This document shows, in pieces, positions 12,476 to 25,619 of a stretch of 64,000 bases of DNA. Every line of letters starts with the position of its first letter. The first letter of the stretch is position 1. Below the pieces are notes generated by a model, which saw only the letters and a program-made list of their open reading frames with translations, had not been told where the DNA came from and made no database searches. The position numbers and the translations under genes are program-made. Source of the DNA: Trichoplax adhaerens. Lineage: Eukaryota; Placozoa; Uniplacotomia; Trichoplacea; Trichoplacidae. Where the stretch lies: positions 1,492,199 through 1,556,198 of the forward strand of contig NW_002060945.1 of NCBI RefSeq assembly GCF_000150275.1. Direction: 5' to 3'.

Positions 12476-15400
12476 TTACATATAACTTTGCATGTTGTTA
12501 TAGTTAGGTACACTTCTAAAACTGTCGCTGGGTCCAGCAGAATTCATTCCACTATAGCCTGTAGAAGGCGCACTCGTATATGAAGATGTGCCGCTTTGGG
12601 ATACACCAGACGACATATTACTGTAACTTGACTTTCCAGGGCCATAGTTAGTAGCTTCTTGTCCGTAATTAGTGCCCATCGTTTGGTCTTAAACATCAAA
12701 TAAATAAATCATAAGATACTTATTTTAATAACTGAGATATTAGCAGAATATATTTATACATGATTCTGACGAAATCAATGTTATCGCTCATATCAGGGTG
12801 ACGGCTAATAAAGCGATATCAACGACACTCGCATTAATTAGTGACTGTAATAAGAATATGAGTTTATGTATGATAGTTACAGGGGTTGTATTTTAACCGA
12901 TAATTAAATTGTGATTATCTCATACTCTGTTAAATACTAAGTAAATAGTAAGCTCGATAAAGCACAAATTCAAGATTCATTTCTATGAACAGTGTACACC
13001 ATAATCACTACACCTTGTATACCTTTGTATAAAAGTGATAGCGATATTTTCGGGAAAATAAGAAACGCTATTATCTTTACAATTTGTAATAGTTACTGTT
13101 AAAATAGACTCACCGTAAGCAAATGGATAGCCAGGTACAGCATAATTTCCACCATAACCGTACGAACCATATCCATAGGAACCTAGCATACCACCACTAT
13201 TACCATAAGGGCCTTCACGTAAAAAATAAATTCGTTACTCACGTGTAGTGAATCACGAATTATAAGTACTAATGACTAAACAGTAAACACTGTCCCTTAG
13301 GTACTCCGTAACAGCTAAGCAAAATTTAATCATGCTAGCCGTGCAGACAACTTAAGAGCTGATTGTTATACACCCCGTTTGACACTCAACAACATTGTAT
13401 AGCTGACAAGTAACGCTCAGGGAGATGACATCAATTCTTTACATTACAGCTCTATCATGGATTCATTATTTACCATATTGAGAAGTAAATTGCATATTAG
13501 GAAAGTTTCCACCTCCATACACATTAGATTGGCTACCTGGAACACCTCGATTTGCACTACGATCTTCGGCTAGTTTAACTTCGACCTGCAAATTCATTAC
13601 AAAGGATATAATTACAAAAATCGACATAACGATGCAATTCATAATTTAAAATGTTGAATTAATTATCAACTAGCTACAATTTAGATAACCGACCGATTTG
13701 CCATTAATATTATGGAAATGTACGCCACAAGTCTTTTTTACGGTCTCATCATTTTCAAAAGTTACAAATCCGAATCCTTTAAATAGAAGATGATGCTAAT
13801 GAATCAAAAGAAACTAATGAAACAGTTTAAATTACTTAAAAATACCTCGCATTCGCTTCGTTGTTTTGTCGTACATAAGTTGGACATTTTTAACCTGAAA
13901 GAGTAATTGAATATGCATGCAAATGAATAATATTCTATTTTAATTGAAAGATAATATCGCAAGTTAAGAAAGGTTCATACAATGCTACATTAATGAATCT
14001 ATTTTACATTGAAAAATTACTAACCTGTCCGAAACTAGAGAAGTACTTTTTGATCTCATCTTCGCTTGTATTCTGGGCTACGCCACCGATAAACACTTTG
14101 TTCGTATTAACATTACTAGGGCTGGCCTAAGGGTTAATAGTATGCAGTCAGTCAGTTACTTTAGCTACGGTAACAAATTCTTTAACAACTCCTTATAGAT
14201 CTTAATAACAACAGATATTGTACCTGGGGTGCAGGTTGTCCCTTTTGAACAGCCGGTTTAGGGTCAATCTGAATAATAAAAGTATAAAAAGCTTAGGTTT
14301 TTGATCCAATAGGACAAAGTAGTACTAAAGAATTCAATCCATACTTGTTTGCCATCTAATAAATGTGGACCAGCATTTAATACAGAATTAACACAACCAG
14401 GATCTTCGAAAGTTACAAAACCAAAGCCCCTTTATGGAATAGAGATAAGTAAGCATAAGTAGTTAGTCTTCTTGTGTAACCTGGTTCACAAGCTACGAAT
14501 AGGAATGGTTGTAATAACGATAGATTAAGCCAGCCAGCCAGCCAGTATACTCAGGTAATCGCTTAGCTTTATATGTTTAAGATTTAAATATCTTACAAAC
14601 CCTATACAGTATTAATTTATCGTAAAGCGATCAAGCAGAACCGTGCAAGTGTAGATATACAGTAAACATACACAAAGCAAAATCTATATGTGAATAGTTT
14701 TGATCCTGCATTAGCGTTGTAATCAACTCAACAAGGTCGGATAAAAAGCTACGCGATAGCTAATACTGAGATACAATCAAAGGAATAATATATCCAAAGT
14801 TAAGAATTTTACTGAGACAAATCAGTTGTCCAGTTACTACTACGGTCGGCGCAGTTCTTTCTATCGAGACTAGCAAGTATATATTTTAGAGATGTATAAG
14901 CATGCAGCACGAAATTAATAAAAAAATGGAAATATTACAAGAGTGGTGTAGGATAATTGAATAGGTGTTCAACTATCATAGACAACTACAAGACTTGCAG
15001 TTATAACGCAATCCGGTAATAGAACTGACTAGTGATCACCATTATATCTTATACTAAACTTCAAACCAATATCAGCTAACTTTCACCCGATTAAATCCTT
15101 CTGTACTGTACATTACAATATCGCATTTTTTTCATGCTTCTAAAAGTAACACTATATTTGACACTTTAAAAACTACATTACCAAATTAAACTATTATAAA
15201 TAGGACTTCTTTACAAATATGGGAAATAGTAAGATTAATGACTACAAGTTACGTTATTAATTGATTCAATAATGACAAATCCTACCTGGAACGTTGTGTT
15301 ACGGGATCCTTCTTGATAACACAATCCGAAACATTTCCGTATTTATTAAAGAATTTTTTCATGCTATCTACAATGTTGAAATGCAGACATGATATTATCA

Positions 15401-17279
15401 TTTTATATATAACACACCAAACGTAAGCAACACCAAAGTCGAAATTGCAATAGTTGTCTAGTGTTGTTGAGAAACATATTATACGACTACAATTGCAACT
15501 CAATACGGTGTCAACTACCAACTAGAAAATGATAAATCACATTCGATATCACTAGTACTTGTCCTATCCTACTGTTCCGTTATTAACGGAGCATTGCATA
15601 TTCCAGGTGTACGCCTTTGCAGCAATTTTGAGCTAAGGTAGACTACTACCATAAAACTACCACTATCATCAACGGAATGGTGACAATACTACTTTCACAT
15701 ATTTGTAATGAAGACCGCCGCATCGTGATTAGCAGGCGGACAAATCAATTCCTATTAATTACATAGCAAATACAACATTACTACTATACTCAATCTAATA
15801 CGGTCATTGTCATCAAAGTAGAGTAAGTGAGAAGGCATTGCATCTTACCTGAATCTGTGTCCGGGTGTAAACCTCCGACGAAAATTTTTCTATAGATATA
15901 ATTTGAACAGCAAAGAATAACGGTTTAAGAGTTGCATTTATTCACAATGCAAGGTAGCAAGCAATTCGAATACTATTTTACGTCAGTTCTTTTTCACGGG
16001 CGTAAAAGACGTATACTATATCAGACATATTTGGAGCAGAGGAGAGTAAAAAAAAGGATCCATAAAAGGGAATCATGGAATATTGTACTACTTTGCAACG
16101 GTGTTTCTATGTTTGTCGGACAAATCAATCACTAGTAAGGAGATGGTAGTGCATTTGGTCAAGAGAATTTAGTAAGGCAATTCTATGAAAAGGAGTACAT
16201 ATTTGTGTGTTAAAACGAAGTTCTTAACAAGGTGATCGGTTCTGTACATAGTATAGGCACCATGCATCCATTGAAGGTAAAAAATATCACCCATTTTCCA
16301 ATTCTAGCTGTTCCAGAAAGTAACGTCATGGAAACTACAATACTAAGACATCGCCGACAAAGCGGCGCTAAACGTCGATACAGTAACGCGATGACATTGT
16401 AATGAAAGAGAGCGGGCATTTTACGCACCAACTAAATTCAATTATATCCGAAATAATAAGTTTATCGCTACAAATTGGAGTTTTGAAAAGCTAAATGGCC
16501 ATCTGTAGAGTATACGTTCTATGTAAGGAAAAAGGGTTGGAAAGATTGCGTCGTATGAGTCTGCACGAGTTCCTTTTAGTTTTGACCATTGCCGTCTTTT
16601 AGGCGGTTCACACATCAGCGTTTGATACACTACACGCGAGCAACAATATCTTTGGCCAGGGTGAGTATGGATGCGCATGCTATGACAGTAGAATCCATTC
16701 GATCCTATCGCTACTAGTCATTCCAGTCTTCAACTAGGTCAAATTGGACATGTTAAGATAGGGTAGAAGACCTGTACAATTTTTTAAAATCCAATTTTAG
16801 CCGTTACTAGAGACACTAAAGCATTGCAGTTAGCCACGTCGAAAGGTATCATGTTGGCTTGATCCATGGCTACAGATACATGTCATACCATTACATACTA
16901 CCGTACACAATGTATAGTCAAGTACACGACGCGTCAGGGAACAATTACGGCTAAAAAGGATGATTGCTATTCTCTATCGAGTGGAGAAAATCAAGTTGTA
17001 ATGCAGAAACGAGTTTATATTCAAAAAAATTGGTAAAGTAAGAGCTATTATCGCTAATTATGGATCATTTCTGATGGAGCCACATGCACGAGTGAGTGAG
17101 TAATCGTCGGGATGGAACGATCATCAACCGTAGTAAAAATCATGACATAAAAGGCCCCACGTGCAAACGCCTTCAAGTAGGATAGTGGATGCATTCTACA
17201 CATTAAACATGTAGTAAATTGAACTTTGATAAAAATGAAAAACATGTAGTACTTACCCAGTATCATTATCTCGACTCAT
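12476..17279 (-). CDS. DAZAP1: DAZAP1-like RNA-binding protein with two RRMs
   Basis: Eleven exons: 17279-17257, 15889-15849, 15367-15286, 14429-14345, 14268-14224, 14126-14025, 13894-13846, 13776-13694, 13585-13474, 13212-13114 and 12687-12476; every phase agrees, 310 aa. RRM1 has RNP2 KIFVGGL (residues 9-15) and RNP1 RGFGFVTF (49-56). RRM2 has KVFIGGV (102-108) and RGFGFVTF (142-149). The tail, from about 190, is rich in Gly, Tyr, Ser and Asn. The RRM1 end ([21 protein letters not shown]) is the DAZAP1/Musashi hallmark, and the spacing fits DAZAP1 best. Expected role: binding mRNA to control splicing and translation. The donor of exon 8 (GTCGGT) is unusual. Intron 1 is 1.37 kb, much longer than the others. 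Musashi or hnRNP A/B are the alternatives. Confidence 0.9.
15890..17256 (-). other. Long first intron of the DAZAP1-like gene
   Basis: A 1367-bp intron, about three times its neighbours. Two adjacent minus-strand open frames (about 16678-16442 and 16431-16210) lie in a locally GC-richer part, but neither shows a family signature or splice-compatible ends. A long 5' intron in a compact gene is a common place for enhancers; that is inference only. Confidence 0.4.
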
Positions 17280-17699
17280 TATGGAATTCTTGTAAGCAAA
17301 ATTAAATCTTTAAACAATCCGTAAAAGTCAGTTTACCTAAAGTATACAGTATATGCAATTTTTTACACAATTACAATTAATTTTACTGTACTGACTACTA
17401 ACATCAAAGATGGCAGCTCAGTATAAGCTGCAAATTGGCAAATGACAACCGTTGCGGGAAAGCTCCCGTTGACTTATGGGTAAAGGCCTCGTCTTCAATT
17501 TCGCGCACCTGTATCATACACTATGGTATGAAATCAACCGCCGTACGATTGTGGATTTTGCACAATGCGGTATGACTGGTATACAATACAGTGTAGAAGG
17601 GGTGCACAAGGAATTGTCTGTTTCGGCGCTTACATGCTTTCAACTGCAACAGTGACGTGACGCTACGGTACGGCACGTTGTGCTTTCAAAAACTTTCAA

Positions 17700-18330
17700 A
17701 AAGTTGACACTGTACTGTACAATACAGTAAGGAACAGGACAAATCCAGCATGTGCCCAGTTACAGTACTAAGTACTGTAGACGGGACAGCCGTACTGTAC
17801 AGTACATACAGTACAGTACATGATTGTGTACAGTACAGTACAAATCCAGCATGTTCACGGCTACAGTACTATTGTATAGTACAGTACTGTACTGTACGGA
17901 AAGAGAAATAACCATGCGGAAAATTGAGCCGTTGTGTACAGTACAGTACTGTACAGTACAGTACTGTAAAAATCCAGCATACTGACGACTACAGTACTAA
18001 AATACTGTACACTGTACAGTACAGTACAATACAGTACAGTACAGTACAATCATGCGGAAAATTGAGCTGTTCTGTACGCAAGCGCTGTACTGTACTGTAC
18101 ACAAATCCAGCATGTGCACAGCTACAGTACTAAAGTACTGTACACTGTACAGTACAGTCATACTGTACTGTACTGTACCGCGACGCTTTCCACGCATTGT
18201 ACTGTACGATACAGTAGTATAGCGTAGCGAAATACTGTACTGTAACCAAGCGGAAAATGGAGCTGTTGTGTACGTACAGTACAGTGCATCGTACGGTACA
18301 GTACTGTACTGTACCGCAAGCGACGTACAC
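17700..18330. repeat. GTAC-rich tandem repeat, about 100-130 bp unit
   Basis: At least four units begin with AATCCAGCAT (about 17741, 17842, 17970 and 18103). Each carries a CTACAGTACT element followed by runs of GTACAGTAC/GTACTGTAC. From the second unit on, most also hold a spacer like GCGGAAAAT(T/G)GAGC. GTAC is its own complement, and CAGTAC and GTACTG alternate, so long stretches are self-complementary and could form hairpins or cruciforms. Confidence 0.85.
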
Positions 18331-18889
18331 GTGTTGTAAAATTATGAAAGATTTTTCCCCCCTTTTTTCCTAGCCTAATCACGACGTCAATGATCTACTA
18401 TGCAGTACCCAGTGCTGTACCGTACCGGAGTAGTTGCAATGTAAACACTGCTCAACTACTTGAGATAGATTGGCCGCTTGATGAAATTTGACAGTGTTGC
18501 AATAATCTTTGAATGCACACGTGCTGTAAAAGATCAATTTTTCTCTACAGTAACGCCACTAAACTGAATTCTTTCTGAAGTTAATCTATACTGCGATTTA
18601 TTTTATTTTACTGTACAGTACTTTCAAACGCATGCACAACAGAATTCAACAGCGCATTTCTTCCTCAACTTACTGCCAAGCAGACGCTGAGTAACAGCAT
18701 AGTTAGTACATCCGAAATGATCGATGTAGTTCAATTACAGTAGTTCAGTATAATAACTTATTCTACAACTGTACTATCCCTCGCTCGTGTATTATTTCCT
18801 TTTTTCTCATTTTCTTTTCTTTTATTTATTTTATTTTATTTTATAAATTTATTCTGCAAAGTGGGTCAGGGCCAAACCAGACCATAAAG

Positions 18890-19340
18890 ACCTCTACAGT
18901 ATATACTGTACTGTAGTCTTTCCGTACAGTACAGTACAGTACTGGACACTGTACCACGTACAAACTGTTCTTACAGTACTGTACAGTACAGTACACTGAA
19001 CCGTACCAAAGAGTCTAGGGACTACTCATTTAAAAGATTTCCCCTCAAAAGCAGTAACTAAAAAATTTCCAAAATTTCCCAAATTTTTAGTTGACGGCAG
19101 AGGTCTGCAATGAGCTTAGAGGATTAGACTGCTGACGTCTGGTTGACCGCTTTTGAGGGGGAACTCCTAGTTGAATAGTCGTTGACTTCACAATAATGCA
19201 CATACAGTACAGTACAGTATTTTAAAAGTCTACAGTATACAAATGCTACAGTACTGTACGGTACAGTACAGTACTGTACGGTACAGTACAGTACTGTACT
19301 GTACTGTACAGTACAGTACTGTACAGTATGTCTCACTCCG
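18890..19340. repeat. Second block of GTACAGTAC/GTACTGTAC palindromes
   Basis: Two dense clusters, about 18895-19005 and 19200-19375, made of alternating ACAGTAC and TACTGTAC words. They lack the AATCCAGCAT spacer of the first block. A smaller copy follows at about 19950-19985. Confidence 0.8.
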
Positions 19341-20144
19341 AAATTACAGTGTGCTGTACACTGTACAGTACAGTCAATGCACCGGAAACTCTCGGATAGA
19401 CAGACAGAATTCTTGAAACCAAATGTATCCAAAATATCCAAGTACTACAGTAAGTACTACAGTAAGTGCTGTACTTACAGATCTTCTGTATCTATTTTTC
19501 TTACTTGTAGCAATTGAAGAATATTCTTGACTTTATATAACTGTTTTGAAGCAGAACTTAGTAAAATAGAAGAGATTTCAATAGAATATTACTTGATTTA
19601 GAAAAATAAGCGAATAACAGAATCGAGCAACCGCTTAAGGATATTACAACGAATAGAAATGTTTGGAACAGTATACAGAATGACAAAATATCCGACCGTC
19701 CGAGTAGAGTTTCCTGTCCAAGTGTCCATATAGCCACGGACTTCTAGATCTCCGGAAGATCTAGAACCTCCTTTAATGGTCCATGGTAGTAGTGAATACT
19801 TAGTAGATTATGGTAATGATCATGATCGCTGTGAGCCAGTGAGAGCACATGAACACTTTCGTCAGTAGTGACTGAGTAGACGACTGTGGTCGTAGACTCG
19901 CAGTCCGGTCTGTCCGGGACTCGTTGTCCCCACACGGACTCTGATATGATACAGTACAGTACCAGTAACACAAGTACTGTACAGTATTGCTAAAGTAGTC
20001 CAGGACAGTACCTTGGCTCAAATTTGATATTACTTTAACTTCACGTCATTTATCAGAGCATTGCAACTTTGCAAGTGAAGCCGAACCACAACTTGTAGAT
20101 TGCCGAGATTTGATTCAACTTCTTTTATACTTAAAATTAAAAAA

Positions 20145-22049
20145 ATGGCTGCGAGTGCCATGTTTCAGGCTACTGCAAAGTAAGATCGATGTTGTTTATC
20201 TTATTTTCCGCTCAGATTGATGCATTTCCTTGTGCAAAATACAATTTTAGCGTATATACTTTCATTTTGTAAAAGCGTACAGTATACGACTACAAGAAAA
20301 TTTAAATGATTAATGGAATGGTTAAACTATCTTCGTATTATAGCATTAAAGGAGCTGTGTCATTAATAAATCAATTGGATACTGAACGATTTCCGCTCTT
20401 GCTAGTTCGCATTTTACAAAAACTCCACGTAAAGGTAGGTTTTACACTGATAATCGAGATTGTTCAATACTGATTATGATGTAACGATGTTTACTCTGCT
20501 CTTGGAACGCATGAAATTCTTAATACAGTTGATGAAGTGTATCCAGCTACTACTGTAGTTAGCAATATTCCTTCAATTTAGGTAAAAGAAAGAAATGCAA
20601 AACAGTGATTTACTTCTAGGGCCTGTTACGTTTTGTACAGCTTTTCCTATGGAATGTTGATACTGTATTGATTCCTTTTATTGACACGATTGAATCGGTA
20701 TCCTGCACTCGTATATTTATTTTCTTGATTAGCAAAGTTTTAATACAGACACTGTTACCGCGGCATGTTCGTTGTTATTACTGATGTTACAGTATGATCA
20801 GGCTACGCGTCTTACCGTCAAGAGATGCAAATGATTATCGCTAGATTAACTGCCTACTACGTGTGGTATGGACAGATCATATAAAACGTACTAATAAGAA
20901 GAACTTTTGGTTACTAGGAGGGAAGAATTTTCACAGAAGAGGAAGAGAATAAGCTGCAAACTTCTCTTGGCATAGAAGAAAAGAAAGATCTTCAGCTCAT
21001 ACTGGATATTCTATCCTTCATATTTGAGCAAGTCAGATATCGTTCAGTTTGATACATTTACAGTATCTGTTAATTAAAATAGAGAAATAACAAGCATTGT
21101 TCTAATGTGTACAACTTTTATTTTCGTCCATTAGGCAGTTTACCATGTTGCTAAACCTGCAGTCTTAAAGCAACAACTATTGAATATTGACCTAGATGAA
21201 GTGAAGGTATAAACGCTGCGTGCATACTCTTACGTGTATTATTGATGTCATATCTATAATAATTCTTGGCGAATAGTTTTGGTCAAGCATATGACTATCA
21301 ATTTGATCTGTTTTAACTATTTTAAGATGAGTTGATATTAAGATTCTTTACCTATGCTTTAAATTTCTCACAAATGATAACTATACTCGTATATAGGTTG
21401 ACGCTTTTATCGAAGCCTGGTCTACAAATGCGAAAAATGTTATCGACAGAGTTAGACAAAGAAATTTTATAAATAATCAGGTAATATCTTAATGTATAGT
21501 GTACTTCCTACATTGGATAGCATCAATTACACTGATACTTTTATCGTTACTGACTTCATGGCTACTGTGGTCTTAATTACAGTTAGAAGATATTAATTGG
21601 CAGCTCAATTTACAGCTGGCACAAAGTGAAAAAACAAAGATGAAAGCTCCAAACGCTATCTTGGAGTTAGGGATTCGATCAGAAGACAAAAACGTTCGTG
21701 CCTTATTATGCCGTTTATAAGATTAGGCTAAGATTTTTAAGCAGCTGACTTGCCAACACAGTACTATGTTTATCTATATTAATGGATCTTTCGTATCGTT
21801 AATACCATGTTCCGCTTTTCTACTGGGTGCTTCTGATGCAGACTAAGGAAAAAGTTCATGTAGAATTTTCACATGCAGAATTATATGACTTTTATGACAA
21901 GGTAATTTCTTAATATCAAAGAAGCATTACACAGCGGTATACTCGCTAATAACTATAAGTTTTTAATATGTAAACTTTTTTCTCTTATATTTTCTAAACA
22001 AACCTAGCTGGAAATTATCCAATCACAACTGGATTCACTTAACAAATGA
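20145..22049 (+). CDS. COMMD10: COMM domain-containing protein 10
   Basis: Eight exons: 20145-20179, 20344-20434, 20918-21031, 21135-21206, 21397-21480, 21583-21693, 21842-21901 and 22008-22049, all in phase, 202 aa, which as I recall is the human length. Signatures throughout: [24 protein letters not shown] near the N terminus, AVYH.AKPA.LKQQL, and the C-terminal COMM domain from about residue 133 (W138QLNLQLA, then VEFSH.ELYDFY.KLE.IQ.QLDSL). COMMD10 is a subunit of the COMMD ring in the Commander complex, which recycles membrane cargo from endosomes and affects cullin and NF-kappaB signalling. The ATG is the first in frame and sits just before the first donor. The promoter side faces the GTAC repeats. 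Confidence 0.94.
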
Positions 22050-22700
22050 ACTAACTAAAAACTTATACATAGCCTTAAATTGCACTCTACGGAGGGTTTT
22101 AAACAGTTTTGACTTAAATTACTTAGTGATTCTACTTCATGTAAACAAATAACCGAATAAATTGGCCACTCGAAGAAATTTTCACCTACTACTTCAAATA
22201 TTCGAAAGTGTTTATTCGTTAATATAAATCTGTTTATGGATTTTATACCTAAGCAAAGTACACTAACTCTTATACAACAAGATTTTTATCTATTGTCAAT
22301 TATATCCATTATGTAAAAGTTTCCTAAACCGGTAAACGAAGTAATGAACCTATTACTATTTTTATACGACGCTAGCGTTATCATTTGGTAATACTGTACG
22401 GTATTACAATACCTAATATAGAAAATTGTATAAAGACAAGTGAGTAATTGTAACTAAAATTCATTAGTAGTATGAGCATACTCTTTCGGTCTAAACGGTG
22501 CTATCCTTAAGTTTAATGAGAATTGAATACTATGTGATACTCAGGCACTATTATAAACAATATTTGCTATCGCACGCAAATGATAATTTGTATTTAGTAG
22601 CTACTATGAATTGAATAAATTTCCTTTAAAAGATTTGTTGAATAAATAGAAATCTGAAATTATGATAGTTATGCTTTCAGCTCGACGTGAGCTGTTGATC
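22050..22700. other. Convergent intergenic region COMMD10 / CFAP141
   Basis: 650 bp between two gene ends facing each other. AT-rich, with a candidate COMMD10 poly(A) signal. No coding signal or notable repeat seen. Confidence 0.5.
22156..22161 (+). terminator. Candidate polyadenylation signal of COMMD10
   Basis: An AATAAA hexamer 107 nt after the COMMD10 stop codon. In an AT-rich genome this motif is frequent by chance, so only its position supports the call. Confidence 0.35.
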
Positions 22701-24034
22701 CTATTTTCGTTCTTTGTAGAAAGCTTTTCCCATTCCTCGAAGCTCCTGTTCATATTGAATGTGCTCGTCCTCAAGTAGCTTTTTTAATTGCGCTCGGCGT
22801 ACCTTAAATATATAGATGAATTCTATTATAGCACCAAACTTATTTATACTCACTTAAATGTACATATAATAGATATAGTTACAGCAAGTTGTGATATCAC
22901 TTTAACAATATCTACGTACGAGTACTATATAATAAATGTAAGAAGCTATTACACGTTCGCAATACTGACATAGTTCTGGTGATAGCGAAATTCATAAGTT
23001 ACTGTCTAATGTTAGCGCAGTTTAATTATTGTCTTATGCTTACATATAACAATTCTTTATTAGCCATTTTCATTTCCTGTCGAATTCCTTCATGCGTATG
23101 TTTCAATCTTCTGCGGTCGCTAGCCTGTCATAAAATGATAACTTTAGAAATGCACCTGAAACATTTTTACTGGCTTCTTCGGGAAAATTTCATAATCGCA
23201 TTAAAATCCAATATTTAGTTTCAGCTTGAATTATCAGCGCGAAAAAATGTTATACTTTGGCAAATATGACTAATATAAGTAAATATGAGAATGATATATG
23301 CACAATAAATTACATTATTTCTGTTGTCTGTTCTGCTTCACATAAGCAGATACAGATTACAAGTATCTAGACGATCCTTTATACAGTACTGTAAACACCT
23401 TATTAGTTTACCTCTTCGAGCTGTTCTGACCACTTAGCTATCAAATTTCCTTTAGAAGATCTGTGATATGACAATTATACAGTATAAAGGTCCATCAAAT
23501 TAAATGAATACTGAAATCAGTGTAGATTAATTACCCAAGAATTTGCAGGCTATTAAGTTTGACAATATCATATTCGTAAAACAACGCAACATACTCACAG
23601 TTCTACAATCCTTTCATTATTCAAGACCTCTTCTTCTTTCTATATCGATGTATCATATCATAAAAAATTAAGTGCACATTAGCAAGTTTCTTAATAACAA
23701 TTGAAAAATATAGCGTTTTACTTTTAGACTAGAGTATCATAATCATAAATTTAAAAGAGCTAAACACGAGCTATCTTTTAAAAATGCTAAGTTAACTTTC
23801 TAATTTGCAGGAATTTTTAACGTTACAAAAACATATACATGCACTATACATGAACAGAAGATATGACCGTTCAAGCAGGGAGTCTACAATAGTTATTCGA
23901 AATAAGTTATTGTAGTAAACCTGAATTCTTCGTTGTTGATCCCTAACGGCTGCGGTTGTTTTGGTCCCAATACATTCATATCGGAAAGAAGTTGAGTTGT
24001 ATAGACGGGATTGATACAGTTCTCTCGCAGTCAT
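22701..24034 (-). CDS. CFAP141: CFAP141, ciliary microtubule inner protein
   Basis: Five exons: 24034-23921, 23639-23599, 23460-23412, 23124-23044 and 22802-22701, phases 0, 2, 0, 0, giving 128 aa (human CFAP141, formerly C1orf189, about 101 aa). The C terminus is diagnostic: ANKELLYVRRAQLKKLLEDE followed by HIQYEQEL.GMGKAFYKERK, matching the family ending QYQQELNQMGKAFYVER. The protein is small, charged and mostly helical, as expected for a factor that sits inside the axonemal doublet microtubule. The N-terminal 40 residues, including an arginine-rich RDQQRRIQ stretch, have no counterpart I recognise. The start is the only ATG before the first donor (GTTTAC). Confidence 0.85.
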
Positions 24035-25619
24035 GTCTTTGAAAAATAGTATTTCGAAAATGTGATATGACTATAATTATGATGAAGTATATATATATAA
24101 ATTTTAAATAGATCCCTTCGCTCGGAGTTTATATACTAGTTTTAATTCAAATTCTATCGTAGGTGTAGCAGCAAATACAGTAATATGGTTACGATATTTG
24201 TTAACTGTAATACGCGTATTGTGCAGAGGAGATATTAAATGTTTTCACAGAGCAGTTGTAACACTGATTGGTAGTAATCTAGTCTACAACTATAGTAGTG
24301 TATGCTGTAAATAATTAATTGATATAGAACGACTTGCCAAAGATTGAAGTTGCTATTTACTGTTACCAAGGTAACGCAATGCATAGCCCCGAGCCCCGAC
24401 TCTCTCAATACAGTCAGTATGAGATATGATAATATACTGTATACTAAACTAAAAGGTCTCTTTCTATAGTTTTAGTGGTCTATGCACCTACAATAAGGCA
24501 ATAGCAAAGTACGATATACAGTAATTAGTACCATTCGCTTCTATTTACAGGTCATCAACAAAGCAGAAAATTCCCCCTGCGTATTAATTAATAGTCATAC
24601 TGTACAGCTAGTTTTATTCTGAGCTAGTTAAATTGGCGATATCGGACGGACGGTCAATAGACACCGAACCTTAATTTCCGTTACTCATATACTTTTTTAT
24701 GTTAGAAATTTTCATTCACGAAACGTTCATAACTATTCATTCATATTACTGTATATGTCTGAACTGGAAGTCTCAGGGTGCACTGTACACCCAAAACTAT
24801 ACATAACTCGTCTAAGGTTTTATTTTCATTAATGTCCTGTTCAATTTCAAAGCATTTCTTGTTACATGGAGCTGCTCTATTATTATCAAATACTATTGTA
24901 CTGAGATGATGATAGATAGCTAGTTTAACGATTTTCTTAAACTAATATTGATGTATGGGTGATATTGGATATTCGTAAGATGAAGCTAATATGGATGAAA
25001 ATCTTAATATATCTAAACAGACATAAAGCTAATTTAGCTGGTACATTGTAGGCTTCCTCATAACGTAATTTATTTACAATAACATATTTACATGCACCTA
25101 GCTGTGCAACGTGCATGTAATGAGTACAGCAGAAAGAACTCTGCACCTATATAAAAAACTGAAATATATATATATATAACATATACAAGGTATATTTATA
25201 ATACACAGAAAATATTGTTAAATAGGGATATCTAGGTAGTAATATATAAGCCATCATGTGTATACGTATAGCGCATACATATGAGCATATCAGAATATAC
25301 ATACAGTACAGTATGCAGCATACGTATAGAAATATATTTAATATGACTTATATAAGCTACAGCTTCGAGACCCCATACGCGTACACAGTCTCTCAGTTAC
25401 GAGAATAAGATCAATTTAAGAATTTGCAAATTTAAATGTAACATCAATTATTTAAAATGACCACAATTGCTTTAGTTACAGTAATGACGATATATGGATA
25501 CTACACGGCAATGAACTATGCTCCGGTGACACTAACTACGAACATTCCATTGACAGAGTACTCCATATCGGGAACCATACTGAATTCGTCCCTTTCTAAT
25601 TTTACCGTCCATCTTGTAG
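24035..25619. other. Intergenic, no gene recognised
   Basis: 1.6 kb upstream of CFAP141 and downstream of the UPF0449 gene. AT-rich, with TATA-like alternations around 25160-25350 and a few TACTGTA words. A 69-codon minus-strand frame (25146-24937) has no recognisable features. The CFAP141 promoter should lie at its left end. Confidence 0.45.

Larger units (their letters stand above)
17280..20144. promoter_or_regulatory. Divergent intergenic region DAZAP1-like / COMMD10
   Basis: The 2.9 kb between two genes transcribed away from each other must contain both promoters. About 17700-19340 is dominated by GTAC-rich palindromic repeats (separate entry). The frames of 60-105 codons across it are translations of the repeat (CTVQYS-type peptides), not genes. 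The last 150 bp before COMMD10 are non-repetitive and the likeliest core promoter on that side. Confidence 0.6.

Noticed and set aside
17861-19441. Seven overlapping frames of 62-105 codons in the GTAC arrays
   Set aside because: The peptides are direct translations of the repeat words (YSTVQYSTV, VQYCTV) on both strands and have no other content.
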